Assembly: GCF_013366375.1 (NCBI RefSeq)
Contig: NZ_JABWMJ010000005.1
Location: 248,001 to 312,000, forward strand
DNA: 64,000 nt
Source: Rhizobacter koreensis
Lineage (GTDB): Bacteria > Pseudomonadota > Gammaproteobacteria > Burkholderiales > Burkholderiaceae_C
Reading direction: 5' to 3'
In this document: piece by piece, positions 7,483 to 16,090 of the stretch
Layout of the letters: every line of letters starts with the position of its first letter
How positions within the stretch are numbered: position 1 is the first letter of the stretch
Translations under genes and position numbers: made by a program
Notes under the pieces: generated by a model
Told to the model about the DNA's origin: nothing
The model's database searches: none
Seen by the model: the letters and a program-made list of their open reading frames with translations, nothing else

Positions 7483-9258
7483 TTACTCCTCGAGCATCGA
7501 CCGCAGCGGCTCCTCGGCGAGTGCTTTCGCGATCGCCTCGTGGTTCGGGGTGCCGGCGGCGAGCGCCTTCTGCAGGTTCCTGGCGTACTTCTCCATGCGC
7601 TTGGGCGGCAGCAGCGGCTCGTCGGGGTCGATCACGGCTTCGATCAGCGCCGGCCCGTCGTGGGCGAGTGCGGCATCGAGTACCGGGCCGCAATCCTCGG
7701 GGCGCTCGACGCGCCAGGCCCGGATGCCGAAGCCTTCGGCAACCTTGACGAAGTCGATCGGCTGCAGCGCGCACTCGGTTTCGACGTTGCCGAGGAACAT
7801 CATCTGCTCCCACTTGATCTGGCCGAGCGAGTCGTTGCGGACGACCACGATCTTGATCGGCAGGCGGTAGCGCACGACCGTCGCGAGCTCGGCGATCAGC
7901 ATCGCGATGCCGCCGTCGCCGCCCCAGGCGACGACCTGCCGACTCGGGAACGCGAGCTGCGCAGCGATCGCGTACGGCAGCGCGCACGCCATCGAGGCGA
8001 GCAGGCCCGATCCGGCGAACTGCTGGTCGGCCCTGGCGTCGCAGTAGCGCGCCAGGATGCCGGTGTTGTGGCCGGAGTCCCACGCCACCATCGCGTCGGC
8101 CGCGAGCCGATCGCCGAGGTCGCGCGCGATGCGGCCGGGCTTCATCGGCGCGCCGGGGCGTTCGACGGCGTCGCGCAGGAGCTGGCGCCAGGCCTGGGTG
8201 GCGCGCTGCGCTTCCTCGAGGAACGAGCGGTCGTTTTTGCGGGCCAGCCGCGGCAGCAGCGCCGCCAGCGTGCCGCGCGCGTCGCCGACCAGGCCCACCT
8301 CGACCGGAAAGCGCAGGCCGATGCGCGTCGGGTCGCGGTCGATCTGCACGCCGGTCGCCTGCTCGGGCTTGGGGTAGTACTCGATGTAGGGAAAGGTCGA
8401 GCCGACGATCAGCAGCGCGTCGCAGCGCTCGAACGCCTCCTGCGACGGTCGCGTGCCCAGGAGGCCGATGCCGCCGGTGGTGAGCGGGTGGTCGTCAGGG
8501 AGGAGAGCCTTGCCGAGCAGCGCCTTGACGACCGGCGCGCCCAACGCCTCGGCGACCGCGACCAGCTCGTCGCGCGCGCCGAGCGCTCCCTGGCCGGCGA
8601 GGATCGCGACCCGGCTGGCGCGGTTCAGGCGTTCGGCGGCCGCGTCGAGGTCCGCCTCGGTCGGCAGCCGGCGCTCGTCGGTCGGCGTGAACGAGGCGTG
8701 GTGCGCGACGTTGCGCGACGACGGCTCGGCGTCCTCGACCGGCTCCTCCTGCACGTCGACCGGGATCGACAGGTGCGCGACGCCGCGCCGCGCGAGCGCC
8801 GTGCGGCAGGCCAGCGCGACGACGTTCTCGACGTGCGCCGGACTCATGATGCGGGCGCTGTATTCGGCGACGTCGGCGAACAGGCGCGGCAGGTCGACGT
8901 CCTGCTGCGTGAAGGTGCCCACCAGGTCGTGATACGGCAGGCCGGTGATCGCGAGCACCGGCGCGTGGTCGAACTTGGCGTCGTAGAGCCCGTTCAGCAG
9001 GTGCACGCCGCCGGGCCCGGTGGTCGCGAGGCAGCAGCCCAGCCGTCCGGTCCACTTGGCATGCGCGCAGGCCATGAACGCCGCCGCTTCCTCGTGGCGC
9101 ACCTGCACGAAGCGGATGCGATCGGAACGCGTGCGGATCGCCTCCATCACGCCGTTGATGCCGTCACCCGGCATCCCGAACACGCGATCGATGCCCCAGG
9201 CGATCAGGGCGTCGACGAGGACGTCGGCGCCGTTGCGGGATTCGGGGGTGTCGCTCAT
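7483..9258 (-). CDS. thiamine-diphosphate-dependent pyruvate oxidase/dehydrogenase-like enzyme
   Basis: 591 residues, close to E. coli PoxB (572). Domain order is TPP-binding Pyr domain (residues 10-180, catalytic Glu in VRHEEAAAF near residue 56), a central FAD/nucleotide-type domain (about 200-340), and the PP domain with GGDGGIAML followed by the VVRND end of the TPP motif. Such enzymes decarboxylate 2-oxo acids and pass electrons to quinone or oxygen, or act as acetolactate-synthase-like carboligases. Closest by look is the PoxB type. ATG 9258 has GGAG just upstream. It is the last gene of the leftward run starting at 12489, with an 86-bp gap to the SnoaL-like gene, so its link to that operon is uncertain. 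Confidence 0.85.
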   Translation of the reverse strand: MSDTPESRNGADVLVDALIAWGIDRVFGMPGDGINGVMEAIRTRSDRIRFVQVRHEEAAAFMACAHAKWTGRLGCCLATTGPGGVHLLNGLYDAKFDHAPVLAITGLPYHDLVGTFTQQDVDLPRLFADVAEYSARIMSPAHVENVVALACRTALARRGVAHLSIPVDVQEEPVEDAEPSSRNVAHHASFTPTDERRLPTEADLDAAAERLNRASRVAILAGQGALGARDELVAVAEALGAPVVKALLGKALLPDDHPLTTGGIGLLGTRPSQEAFERCDALLIVGSTFPYIEYYPKPEQATGVQIDRDPTRIGLRFPVEVGLVGDARGTLAALLPRLARKNDRSFLEEAQRATQAWRQLLRDAVERPGAPMKPGRIARDLGDRLAADAMVAWDSGHNTGILARYCDARADQQFAGSGLLASMACALPYAIAAQLAFPSRQVVAWGGDGGIAMLIAELATVVRYRLPIKIVVVRNDSLGQIKWEQMMFLGNVETECALQPIDFVKVAEGFGIRAWRVERPEDCGPVLDAALAHDGPALIEAVIDPDEPLLPPKRMEKYARNLQKALAAGTPNHEAIAKALAEEPLRSMLEE

Positions 9259-9344
9259 GGGGGCTCCGGTGGACGGCGGCTCGGCCGGCCGAGAGATGAC
9301 CCCGGGCAAGTGGCGTGCGCGCGGCGCCGCCGCAAGGCCGGCGA

Positions 9345-9812
9345 TCAGCCGCCCGAGGCTGCCCCCGGCGGCACCAGCACCGGCACGCCGCCCCGGAACA
9401 GCGCCGTGATGCGGTGCAGCCGCATGCGCCATGCGCCGTCGTCACCGCGCACGAAGTCGGCCGTGTTGTCGGCCACCAGGATCGGCGGGTTCGACGGCAG
9501 CACCGGCACGCCGTCGGCGGCGTAGACGGTCAGGATCCCGGCGACGGATGCGGTGTCGGCACCGGTGACGCGCGTGCGCAGGTTGGTCAGCACGTGGCGC
9601 ACCAGGCGCGCGCCGCGCGATGCGCGATAGGCGTAGTAGTCGGCGACCGCAGCCGGTCCGTCCATGCGGTGCTCGAGCATCGAGTAGACGCAGTCCGCGG
9701 TGTAGAAGTCGAGCGCGCCCTTCGCGTCGTTGGCATCGACGTCCCACCAGTAGTCGACGAGGCGCTCCTGCACCGCGAGGCGGGTCCGGAAGTCGTCGTC
9801 CGACGCGCTCAT
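9345..9812 (-). CDS. SnoaL-like / NTF2-fold protein (ring-hydroxylase small-subunit type)
   Basis: 155 residues. The N-terminal helix ERLVDYWWDVDANDAKGALDFYTADCVYSM and the later strands (LVRHVLTNLRTRV, VAGILTVYAADG, WRMRLHRITALF) are typical of the NTF2-like superfamily, which includes SnoaL-type cyclases and the beta subunits of aromatic-ring dioxygenases. No dioxygenase alpha subunit is next to it, so an independent isomerase, dehydratase or binding role is as likely. Its ATG overlaps the stop of the upstream Bug gene by 4 nt (ATGA), showing translational coupling within the leftward operon. Confidence 0.75.
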   Translation of the reverse strand: MSASDDDFRTRLAVQERLVDYWWDVDANDAKGALDFYTADCVYSMLEHRMDGPAAVADYYAYRASRGARLVRHVLTNLRTRVTGADTASVAGILTVYAADGVPVLPSNPPILVADNTADFVRGDDGAWRMRLHRITALFRGGVPVLVPPGAASGG

Positions 9813-10765
9813 CGGATCATCGTGCGCCAGCGCGCCGCTTCGTTCTGCACGAACTGCAGCATCTCCTCGGGCGATCCGGTCACCGGCTCGGCCGCCGCCG
9901 AGCGCAGCGCCTGCTGCACGTCGGGCGCGGCGAGCGCGCTGCGCAGCAGCTGGTTGAGCTTGCGGACGATCGGCTCCGGCATTCCTTTCGGTCCGACCAT
10001 TCCGTACCAGAGCGTGAGATCGAAGCCGGGGTAGCCCGATTCGGCGAAGGTCGGGATGTTCGGCGCCGCGGCGACGCGCTGCGGCGCGGTGATCGCGAGC
10101 GCCCGGGCGCGGCCGCCCTGGAGCATCGCGCCGACGCCCTGCAGGCTGACCAGCGTCGCCTCGACCTGGCCGCCGACCAGGTCCTGCAGGGCCGGCGCGG
10201 TGCCCTTGTACGGGATGTGACTGAGCTGGATGCCGGCCTGCCTGGCGAAGATCTCCATGCCGTAGTGGGTGGCGCCGCCTTCGCCGTTGGACGCATAGGC
10301 GATGCTGCCCGGCGCGCGTTTGGCCTCATCGACGAACTGGGCGAGCGTGCTGCCCTTGAACTTCGGTCCGACCGACAGCGTGACCGGCTGCGCCGCGAGC
10401 ATCGCGATCTGCGTGAATTGCGTGACCGGGTCGGTGCCCTTGCCCTGCAGCAGCTTGACGGTGCCGTCGGTCGACGTCACGAGCAGCGTGTAGCCGTCGG
10501 GCGCGGCGCGCATGACCTGCTCGGAGCCGATGCCGGCGCTCGCACCGGGCCGGTTCTCGACCAGCACGGGCTTGCCCAGGATCGCCTGCATCTTCTCGGC
10601 CATCAGCCGGCCGAGCCGGTCGGTGAAGCCGCCCGCCGGCCACGGAACCACCACCGTGATCGCGCGCTCGGGGTAGCTGTCGGCCTGCGGCTGCGCGTGG
10701 GCCGACGCTGCGAGCAGCACGCCCGCGCCGAACGCCATCGCTGCGATCCGTCGTGTGAACCTCAT
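9809..10765 (-). CDS. Bug-family tripartite tricarboxylate-type substrate-binding receptor
   Basis: 318 residues. Signal peptide MRFTRRIAAMAFGAGVLLAASAHAQ directs it to the periplasm. Family marks are PERAITVVVPWPAGGFTD, VLVENRPGASAGIGS, APDGYTLLV, and HIPYKGTAPALQDLVGGQVEA. Bug receptors bind carboxylated or amide ligands through a conserved Asp and main-chain groups. No TctA or TctB membrane partner is adjacent, so it may use a remote transporter or act in sensing. It lies 24 bases after the IclR gene and overlaps the SnoaL-like gene. It is one of three Bug genes within 7.3 kb. Confidence 0.93.
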   Translation of the reverse strand: MRFTRRIAAMAFGAGVLLAASAHAQPQADSYPERAITVVVPWPAGGFTDRLGRLMAEKMQAILGKPVLVENRPGASAGIGSEQVMRAAPDGYTLLVTSTDGTVKLLQGKGTDPVTQFTQIAMLAAQPVTLSVGPKFKGSTLAQFVDEAKRAPGSIAYASNGEGGATHYGMEIFARQAGIQLSHIPYKGTAPALQDLVGGQVEATLVSLQGVGAMLQGGRARALAITAPQRVAAAPNIPTFAESGYPGFDLTLWYGMVGPKGMPEPIVRKLNQLLRSALAAPDVQQALRSAAAEPVTGSPEEMLQFVQNEAARWRTMIR

Positions 10766-10789
10766 GTCGATCTCCAGTCGGTCAGTGGG

Positions 10790-11611
10790 TTAGAGGTACT
10801 TCACCTCGCGGGTGATCGCCGCGGCGGTCTTCAGGAGCGGCGGCACCAGGCGCGCCAGCACGTCGGCGAGTTGCCAGCGCGGCGTCGGCACGGCGATGTT
10901 GACGGCGCCGAGCGGGTGCCCGTGCGGGTCGACCAGCGCCGCGGCGATCGAGACGTCGCCGATGAATGCCTCCTGGTCGTTGAGCGCGTAGCCCTGCTCG
11001 CGGGCCCGTTCGAGGGCGTGCCTGAGGCCGGCGAGGTCGGTGACGGTGCGCGGCGTCATCGCGGTGCGGCGCGCGGCCTTGAGCCGGGCCAGCGCGTCGG
11101 CGGGCTCCATGCGCGAGAGGATCGCGCGACCCGCCGCGGTGCAGAACGCCGGCAGGCGCGAGCCGACGTGCAGGTCGACGCTCACCGCGTGCACGCTCGG
11201 GTAGCGCGCGACGTAGACGATCTCGTCGCCTTCGAGCTCCATCAGGTTGACCGTTTCCGAGGTGCGCCGGTTCAGCGCCTCGAGATGCGGCTGCGCGCGC
11301 TCGCGCAACTGGTCGGTCGCGAGAACGGTATGACCGAACTCGAGCATGCGTCCGGACAACCGGAACGCCTTGCTCGCGGCGTCCTGCCGAAGATAGCCGA
11401 GCACGCGCAGCGTGTGGGTGATGCGCTGCACCGCGCTGCGATCGAGGCGCGCCATCTGCGCAAGCTCGGTCAGGCCGACCGCGCGCCCGGCGGTGTTGAG
11501 CGCCTCCAGCACCCGGAAGCACTTGGCGACCGAGCCGACGAACAGCGGGCTCGCGCCCTCGGCCGGCGCGAGCGCCGGGCGAGGGCGCGCGGGAGCCGGC
11601 GGCAGCGTCAT
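10790..11611 (-). CDS. IclR-family transcriptional regulator
   Basis: 273 residues. The N-terminal winged helix-turn-helix (about residues 24-85; KCFRVLEALNTAGRAVGLTELAQMARLDRSAVQRITHTL) is followed by the IclR effector domain (MELEGDEIVYVARYPSVHAVSV, LPAFCTAAGRAILS, GYALNDQEAFIGDVSIAAAL). It likely senses a small catabolic substrate and controls its own operon and perhaps the divergent one. Start ATG 11611 overlaps the nitrilase stop (ATGA). The inverted repeat at 12503-12517 is a candidate site. Confidence 0.92.
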   Translation of the reverse strand: MTLPPAPARPRPALAPAEGASPLFVGSVAKCFRVLEALNTAGRAVGLTELAQMARLDRSAVQRITHTLRVLGYLRQDAASKAFRLSGRMLEFGHTVLATDQLRERAQPHLEALNRRTSETVNLMELEGDEIVYVARYPSVHAVSVDLHVGSRLPAFCTAAGRAILSRMEPADALARLKAARRTAMTPRTVTDLAGLRHALERAREQGYALNDQEAFIGDVSIAAALVDPHGHPLGAVNIAVPTPRWQLADVLARLVPPLLKTAAAITREVKYL

Positions 11612-12489
11612 CGTGCAGCGTGGGCCGCCGCGACGAGGCTGCCGTAGAGGTCGGGCCGCCGATCGCGCCACCATGGAAAGTGCTTGCGCGCCGCGCTGAC
11701 CGCGTCGAGATCGACCTCGGCCGTGAGCAACTCGGGCTCCTGCGTGCCCGCTTCGGCGACGATCATGCCGCGCGGGTCGACGATCATGCTGCGCCCCAGG
11801 TGGTGGCGCGGGCCCTCGGTGCCCACGCGGTTGCAGGCGAGCACGAAGACGCCGTTCTCGTAGGCGCGCGCCCGCAGCGGCACCTCCCAGATCGAGCTGC
11901 GCTGGGCCGGGTCGGCGTAGGTGGAGAACGCGATCGGCATCGCGATCAGCTCGGCGCCGGCGAGCGCGAGCGCGCGCGAGGCTTCCGGATAGAGCCGGTC
12001 GTTGCAGATCTGCACGCCGATGCGGGTGCCGGCGACCGCATACGTCGCGAGCGAGCCGCCGGGCGCGAAGTAGAACTTCTCGAAGCTGCCGGTGCCGCCC
12101 GGGCCGTCGCTCGGGAAATAGGCGGGGATGTGCGTCTTGCGGTAGCGCCCGGCCTCGCGGCCGTCCTCGTCGTAGACGAACGCGCTGTTGAACCAGCCGT
12201 CGTTCGCGCGCTCGGCGAACGGCAGCACCAGCGCGATGCGGTGCCGGCGTGCCTTCTCGCGCAGGCCGAGCAGCACCTCGTGGGTGTCGTGCATGAACCA
12301 GCGGTCGAAGTTCTCCTCGAGCCGGTTGGCGAAAAAAGGCGTGAGGAACAGCTCGGCGAAGCTCAGCAGCCGCACGTCGCGGCGCGCGGCTTCGTCGAGC
12401 AGCGCATGCGCGGCCTCGGTGATCGCGCCGAGGTCGCCGTCGACGACGCTGCCGGTCTGCGCCGCCGCCAGCGTGAGGGTTCTCGCCAT
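11608..12489 (-). CDS. nitrilase-superfamily carbon-nitrogen hydrolase (amidase / N-carbamoylputrescine amidase type)
   Basis: 293 residues, normal for the family. The catalytic triad is visible as E46 (SFAELF), K118 (RYRKTHIP) and C162 (VQICNDR). The HIPAYFPSDGPGGTGSFEKFYF region resembles N-carbamoyl amine and amino-acid amidases more than true nitrilases, so hydrolysis of an amide or carbamoyl bond is the best guess. Cytoplasmic. It is the first gene of the leftward operon, with AAGGAG 8-9 bases before ATG 12489. It is followed by the coupled IclR gene. An amide-degradation role fits the neighbouring amidohydrolase and FAD oxidoreductase. Confidence 0.9.
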   Translation of the reverse strand: MARTLTLAAAQTGSVVDGDLGAITEAAHALLDEAARRDVRLLSFAELFLTPFFANRLEENFDRWFMHDTHEVLLGLREKARRHRIALVLPFAERANDGWFNSAFVYDEDGREAGRYRKTHIPAYFPSDGPGGTGSFEKFYFAPGGSLATYAVAGTRIGVQICNDRLYPEASRALALAGAELIAMPIAFSTYADPAQRSSIWEVPLRARAYENGVFVLACNRVGTEGPRHHLGRSMIVDPRGMIVAEAGTQEPELLTAEVDLDAVSAARKHFPWWRDRRPDLYGSLVAAAHAAR

Positions 12490-12502
12490 GTGGGCCGCTC
12501 CT

Positions 12503-12539
12503 TATCGATACGCGATATTGACACATTGCAGAGCGATAA
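12503..12539. promoter_or_regulatory. divergent control region with inverted repeats
   Basis: The 111-bp gap between the divergent nitrilase and Bug genes holds TATCG-N5-CGATA (12503-12517), a perfect inverted repeat, and a further CGATAA (12534-12539) matching the TTATCG at 12502. Dyads of about 15 bp suit IclR-type dimers, and the IclR gene is in the leftward operon. A TTGACA hexamer lies at 12518-12523, but no good -10 sits at normal spacing. Confidence 0.4.
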
Positions 12540-12600
12540 CAGGGTCGCCTACAGTGCGGCAGCCCCGCGGCCACTGCCGCGTCCCGATGGAGCATTTCGC

Positions 12601-13581
12601 ATGGAGCGTCGCCATTTCCTGCTCGCGTCCGCGGCCACCCTGGCGAGTCGCGGCGTCCTCGCGCAGCCGGCGCCCGCTGCTGCGTGGCCGGCGCGCCCGG
12701 TTCGCCTGGTGATCGGCTACCCGCCCGGCGGCAGCACCGACGTCGCCGGCCGCCTGCTCGCCGATGCGCTGTCGCGCAAGCTCGGCCAGCAGGTCGTCGT
12801 CGACAACCGCGCCGGCGCCGGCGGCACGGTCGGCGCGGCGTCGGTGGCGCGCGCCGAGGCCGACGGCTACACGCTCCTGCTCGCGGCGTCGCCCGAGGTC
12901 TCGATCGCCCCGATCACGATGAAGGCGATGCCGTACGACCCGCTGCGCGACCTGCAGCCGATCACACGCGTCGGCCAGGTGCCGTTCTTCCTGGTGGTCA
13001 ACCCGTCGGTGCCTGCGAATACGCTGGCCGAGTTCATTGCCTACGCGAAGGGCAACCCGGGCAAGCTCAACTACTCCTCGTTCGGCAACAACACGTCGAA
13101 CCACCTGGCGGGCGAGCTGTTCAAGTCGCTCACCGGCGTCAGCAGTGTCCACGTCCCTTACAAGGGCAGCGGTCCGTCGATCACCGACCTGATCGGCGGG
13201 CAGGTGCAGTACACGTTCGACACGCCGCCGGCGGTGCTCGAGCACGTGCGCGCCGGCAAGCTGCGGGCACTCGCCGTGGCGACGAGCCAGCGCCTGCCGG
13301 GTGCGCCGCAGGTGCCGACGTTCGCCGAGGCAGGCCTTCCCGAGTTCTCGGGCGGCACCTGGTTCGGCCTGTTCGCGCCGGCGCGCACGCCGCGAGCGAT
13401 CCTCGAGCGCGTCAACGGCGAGACGGTCGCGCTGCTCAACGCTCCCGAGCTCTCGAAGGCGTTCAGCGACCGCGGCATCGTCGCGTCGCCGCAGTCGGCC
13501 GACGAGTTCGCCCGGTTCGTTCAAGCCGAAGTCAACAAGTGGAAGACGCTCGCCGCGCGCATCGGCATCGTCGCCGAATGA
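12601..13581 (+). CDS. Bug-family substrate-binding receptor (second copy)
   Basis: 326 residues. The N-terminus MERRHFLLASAATLASRGVLAQ is a short signal peptide. Family segments are VRLVIGYPPGGSTDVAGR, VVDNRAGAGGTVGA, EADGYTLLL, YDPLRDLQPITRV, and VPYKGSGPSITDLIGGQVQ. It heads the rightward run and diverges from the nitrilase operon, so both sides may be controlled together. It is followed after 19 bases by the amidohydrolase. No membrane components are nearby. Sequence differs enough from the copies at 9809 and 16091 that different ligands are plausible. Confidence 0.93.
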   Translation: MERRHFLLASAATLASRGVLAQPAPAAAWPARPVRLVIGYPPGGSTDVAGRLLADALSRKLGQQVVVDNRAGAGGTVGAASVARAEADGYTLLLAASPEVSIAPITMKAMPYDPLRDLQPITRVGQVPFFLVVNPSVPANTLAEFIAYAKGNPGKLNYSSFGNNTSNHLAGELFKSLTGVSSVHVPYKGSGPSITDLIGGQVQYTFDTPPAVLEHVRAGKLRALAVATSQRLPGAPQVPTFAEAGLPEFSGGTWFGLFAPARTPRAILERVNGETVALLNAPELSKAFSDRGIVASPQSADEFARFVQAEVNKWKTLAARIGIVAE

Positions 13582-13600
13582 CCCTCCGAAGCCGATCCCG

Positions 13601-14815
13601 ATGAGAACCCTGCTGACCCATGCGACGCTGATCGACTGCGTCGAACCGCGCGCCCAACCCGACTGCTCGGTCCTTCTCGAGGACGGCCGCATCAAGGAGA
13701 TCTTCCCGGGCGGCGCGGTGCCCGCGATCGGCGACGCCGAGACGATCGACCTGGAGGGCAACTACCTGATGCCGGGCCTCTGGGACGTGCACATCCACCC
13801 CGACTACCTGTCGCTCGCGGAGATGCCGCTCGCCGACCAGGTGACGCTGTTCGGGCACCGGCTGCAGGCGGGGCTGCTCGAGTCGGGCATCGTCGGCTTC
13901 CGCTGCGCCGGCGCGCACCACTTCATGGACGTGGCGTGGAAGCGTGCGTTCGAGTCGGGCCAGCACCTCGGCCCGCGCCTGTTCGCGTCGGGCCATTTCC
14001 TCACCACCACCGGCGGCCACTTCCTCACCTCGGGGCACGCGCTCGAGGTCGACGGGCCGTACGGCTGGGTCAAGGCGATCCGCGAGCAGATCAAGAACGG
14101 CGTCGACCACATCAAGCTCAACCTCTCGGGCGGCATCATGGGGCCGGCCTGGGACCTGCACCGCCACTCGTTCCTGCTCGACGACGAGCTGAAGGCGGCG
14201 TTCGACATCTGCAAGCTGCGCGAGTTCAAGGTGATGGCGCACGCCACCAACCCGACGGCGGTCAAGGCCGCCATCCAGCTCGGCGCGCACAGCATCGAGC
14301 ACGGCTACATCCTCGACGACGAGTGCATCGAGCTGTTCCTCGAGCACGACGTCTGGTACGTGCCGACCCTGTCGATCAGCCACCTCACGCCGGGGCAGGC
14401 GACCAACGACTGGGAGCACCGCTGGGTCAAGAACCGCAACCTCTCGCACAGCCTGTGCTGCCGGGCCGACGCCGCCTCCGACGTGCACCAGGCCGGCTTC
14501 ATCAAGGCGCTGAACGCGGGCGTGAAGATGGCGCTCGGCTCCGACATCCGGCCGCTCAAGGACGCCGCGCTGCTCGAGCTCGGCCTCTGGGTGCGCGACG
14601 GCGCGACGCCGTGGCAGGCGCTGGTCGCCGCGACGCGCAACGGCGCCGCGATCTGCGGCGTCGGCGACCAGCTCGGCACCATCGAGGTCGGCAAGATCGC
14701 CGACCTCATCGTCGTCGCGGGCAACCCGCTCGACGACATCAACCAGGTCCGGCGCCTGCGCCTCGTGCTCAAGGACGGCCGCGTCGTCGCCGACAAGCGC
14801 GCCGAGGCGCGCTGA
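13601..14815 (+). CDS. amidohydrolase-superfamily metal-dependent hydrolase
   Basis: 404 residues, with metal ligands in order: DVHIHPD (HxH after strand 1, near residue 65), a candidate bridging Lys in DHIKLNLSGG, His in VMAHATN, His in SIEHGYI, and Asp in ALGSDIRP. This layout matches the prolidase / imidazolonepropionase-like subgroup with a binuclear zinc-type site. The C-terminal IEVGKIADLIVVAGNPLDDI is the usual end of the small beta-sandwich. The substrate is probably a cyclic or acyl amide. It begins 19 bases after the Bug gene and ends one base before the start of the FAD oxidoreductase, so the genes look co-transcribed. Confidence 0.9.
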   Translation: MRTLLTHATLIDCVEPRAQPDCSVLLEDGRIKEIFPGGAVPAIGDAETIDLEGNYLMPGLWDVHIHPDYLSLAEMPLADQVTLFGHRLQAGLLESGIVGFRCAGAHHFMDVAWKRAFESGQHLGPRLFASGHFLTTTGGHFLTSGHALEVDGPYGWVKAIREQIKNGVDHIKLNLSGGIMGPAWDLHRHSFLLDDELKAAFDICKLREFKVMAHATNPTAVKAAIQLGAHSIEHGYILDDECIELFLEHDVWYVPTLSISHLTPGQATNDWEHRWVKNRNLSHSLCCRADAASDVHQAGFIKALNAGVKMALGSDIRPLKDAALLELGLWVRDGATPWQALVAATRNGAAICGVGDQLGTIEVGKIADLIVVAGNPLDDINQVRRLRLVLKDGRVVADKRAEAR

Positions 14816-14816
14816 G

Positions 14817-16067
14817 ATGCCGGCCAACGCAACGCCGCGCGTCGCGGTGGTCGGCGCCGGCATCGTCGGCACCAGCATCGCGTACGCGCTCGGAAAGCGG
14901 GGTGCCGACGTCACGCTCGTCGATCGCGACGAACCGGGCCGCGGCTGCAGCTTCGGCAACTCGGGCGCGGTGAGCCCCGGCTCGGTCGCACCGCTCGCGC
15001 TGCCCGGCGTGCTGGCGTCCGTGCCGACGATGCTGTTCGACGACGAGAGCCCGCTCTATCTGCGCATGAGCTACCTGCCGCGCGCGCTGCCGTGGCTGCT
15101 GCGCTTCGTCGCGTCGGCGCGTCCGGCGACGGTCGAGCGCTCGGCCGCCAGGCTCGCGGCGCTGCACGCGGGTGCGCTCGACGCGCACGAGGCGATGGCA
15201 CGCGAGCTCGGCGTGCCGGAGCTGTTTTTGCGGCGCGGCCACCTGCACCTCTACCCCGACGCACAGGCGCTCGCGAAGGACGCGACCGGCTGGCGCCTGC
15301 GCGAGACCTACGGCTACCGGGTCGAGCGGCTCGACCGCGCCGGCATCGAGGCGCTCGAGCCGAACGTCGCGGCACGCTACCGAGTCGGCGTGTACCTCGC
15401 CGATCACGCGACCATCCTCAACCCGTTCCGCTACGTGCAGGCGATGGCGCGCGCGTTCACCGGCACCGGGGGACGGCTGCTGCGCGCGTCGGTGCACGCG
15501 GTGGTGCCCGAAGGCAGCGGCTGGCGCCTGCGCACCGGCGGCGACGCGGAGCAGGAAAGGTTCGACCATGTCGTCGTGGCGGCCGGCGCCTGGTCACGCA
15601 CGCTGCTGGCCCCGCTCGGCGTCGACCTCGCGCTCGAGAGCCAGCGCGGCTATCACGTGCAGTTCGAGGGCGGGCGCGACATCGTCTCGCGCACCGTCGT
15701 CCTCGCCGACCGCAAGATCTTCGTGGCGCCGATGGAGGACGGGCTGCGCGTCGGCGGCACGGTCGAGATCGCCGGGCTCGACGCGCCACCCGACGAGCGT
15801 CGCGCTGCGGTGCTCGGCCGCATCGCGCGCGAGACCTTCCCCGGCCTCGAGCCTCTGCCGAGCCGCGTCTGGATGGGCCATCGCCCGTGCATGCCCGATT
15901 CGGTGCCGGTGATCGGACCCGCGCCACGCCATCGGGGCCTCTGGCTCGCCGTCGGCCACGGCCATTTGGGTCTGACCGATTCGCTCAACACCGCCGCCCG
16001 CATCGCCGACGCCCTGCTGGACGCGCGCACCGCCGCCACGGCCGGCGCGGAACTTGCGCTCGGCTGA
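14817..16067 (+). CDS. FAD-dependent oxidoreductase, DadA/glycine-oxidase-like
   Basis: 416 residues. The N-terminal dinucleotide-binding motif is VVGAGIVGTSIAYALGKRG, ending in the acidic DRDEPGRG. SFGNSGAVSPGSVAPLALPG is typical of D-amino-acid dehydrogenases of the DadA type. The C-terminal WMGHRPCMPDSVPVIGP and GHGHLGLTDS complete the FAD fold. It would oxidise an amine or D-amino acid to an imine/2-oxo acid, passing electrons to the respiratory chain. It starts one base after the amidohydrolase stop and precedes the third Bug receptor, fitting a pathway that releases an amino compound and oxidises it. Confidence 0.92.
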   Translation: MPANATPRVAVVGAGIVGTSIAYALGKRGADVTLVDRDEPGRGCSFGNSGAVSPGSVAPLALPGVLASVPTMLFDDESPLYLRMSYLPRALPWLLRFVASARPATVERSAARLAALHAGALDAHEAMARELGVPELFLRRGHLHLYPDAQALAKDATGWRLRETYGYRVERLDRAGIEALEPNVAARYRVGVYLADHATILNPFRYVQAMARAFTGTGGRLLRASVHAVVPEGSGWRLRTGGDAEQERFDHVVVAAGAWSRTLLAPLGVDLALESQRGYHVQFEGGRDIVSRTVVLADRKIFVAPMEDGLRVGGTVEIAGLDAPPDERRAAVLGRIARETFPGLEPLPSRVWMGHRPCMPDSVPVIGPAPRHRGLWLAVGHGHLGLTDSLNTAARIADALLDARTAATAGAELALG

Positions 16068-16090
16068 TCGTTTCATCTCCAGGAGTCGCC

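Noticed and set aside
7540..9525. A 661-codon plus-strand frame
   Set aside because: It runs antisense to the TPP-dependent enzyme, which has all the expected motifs.
12518..12523. TTGACA as a -35 promoter element for the rightward Bug operon
   Set aside because: No acceptable -10 hexamer occurs 16-18 bases downstream.
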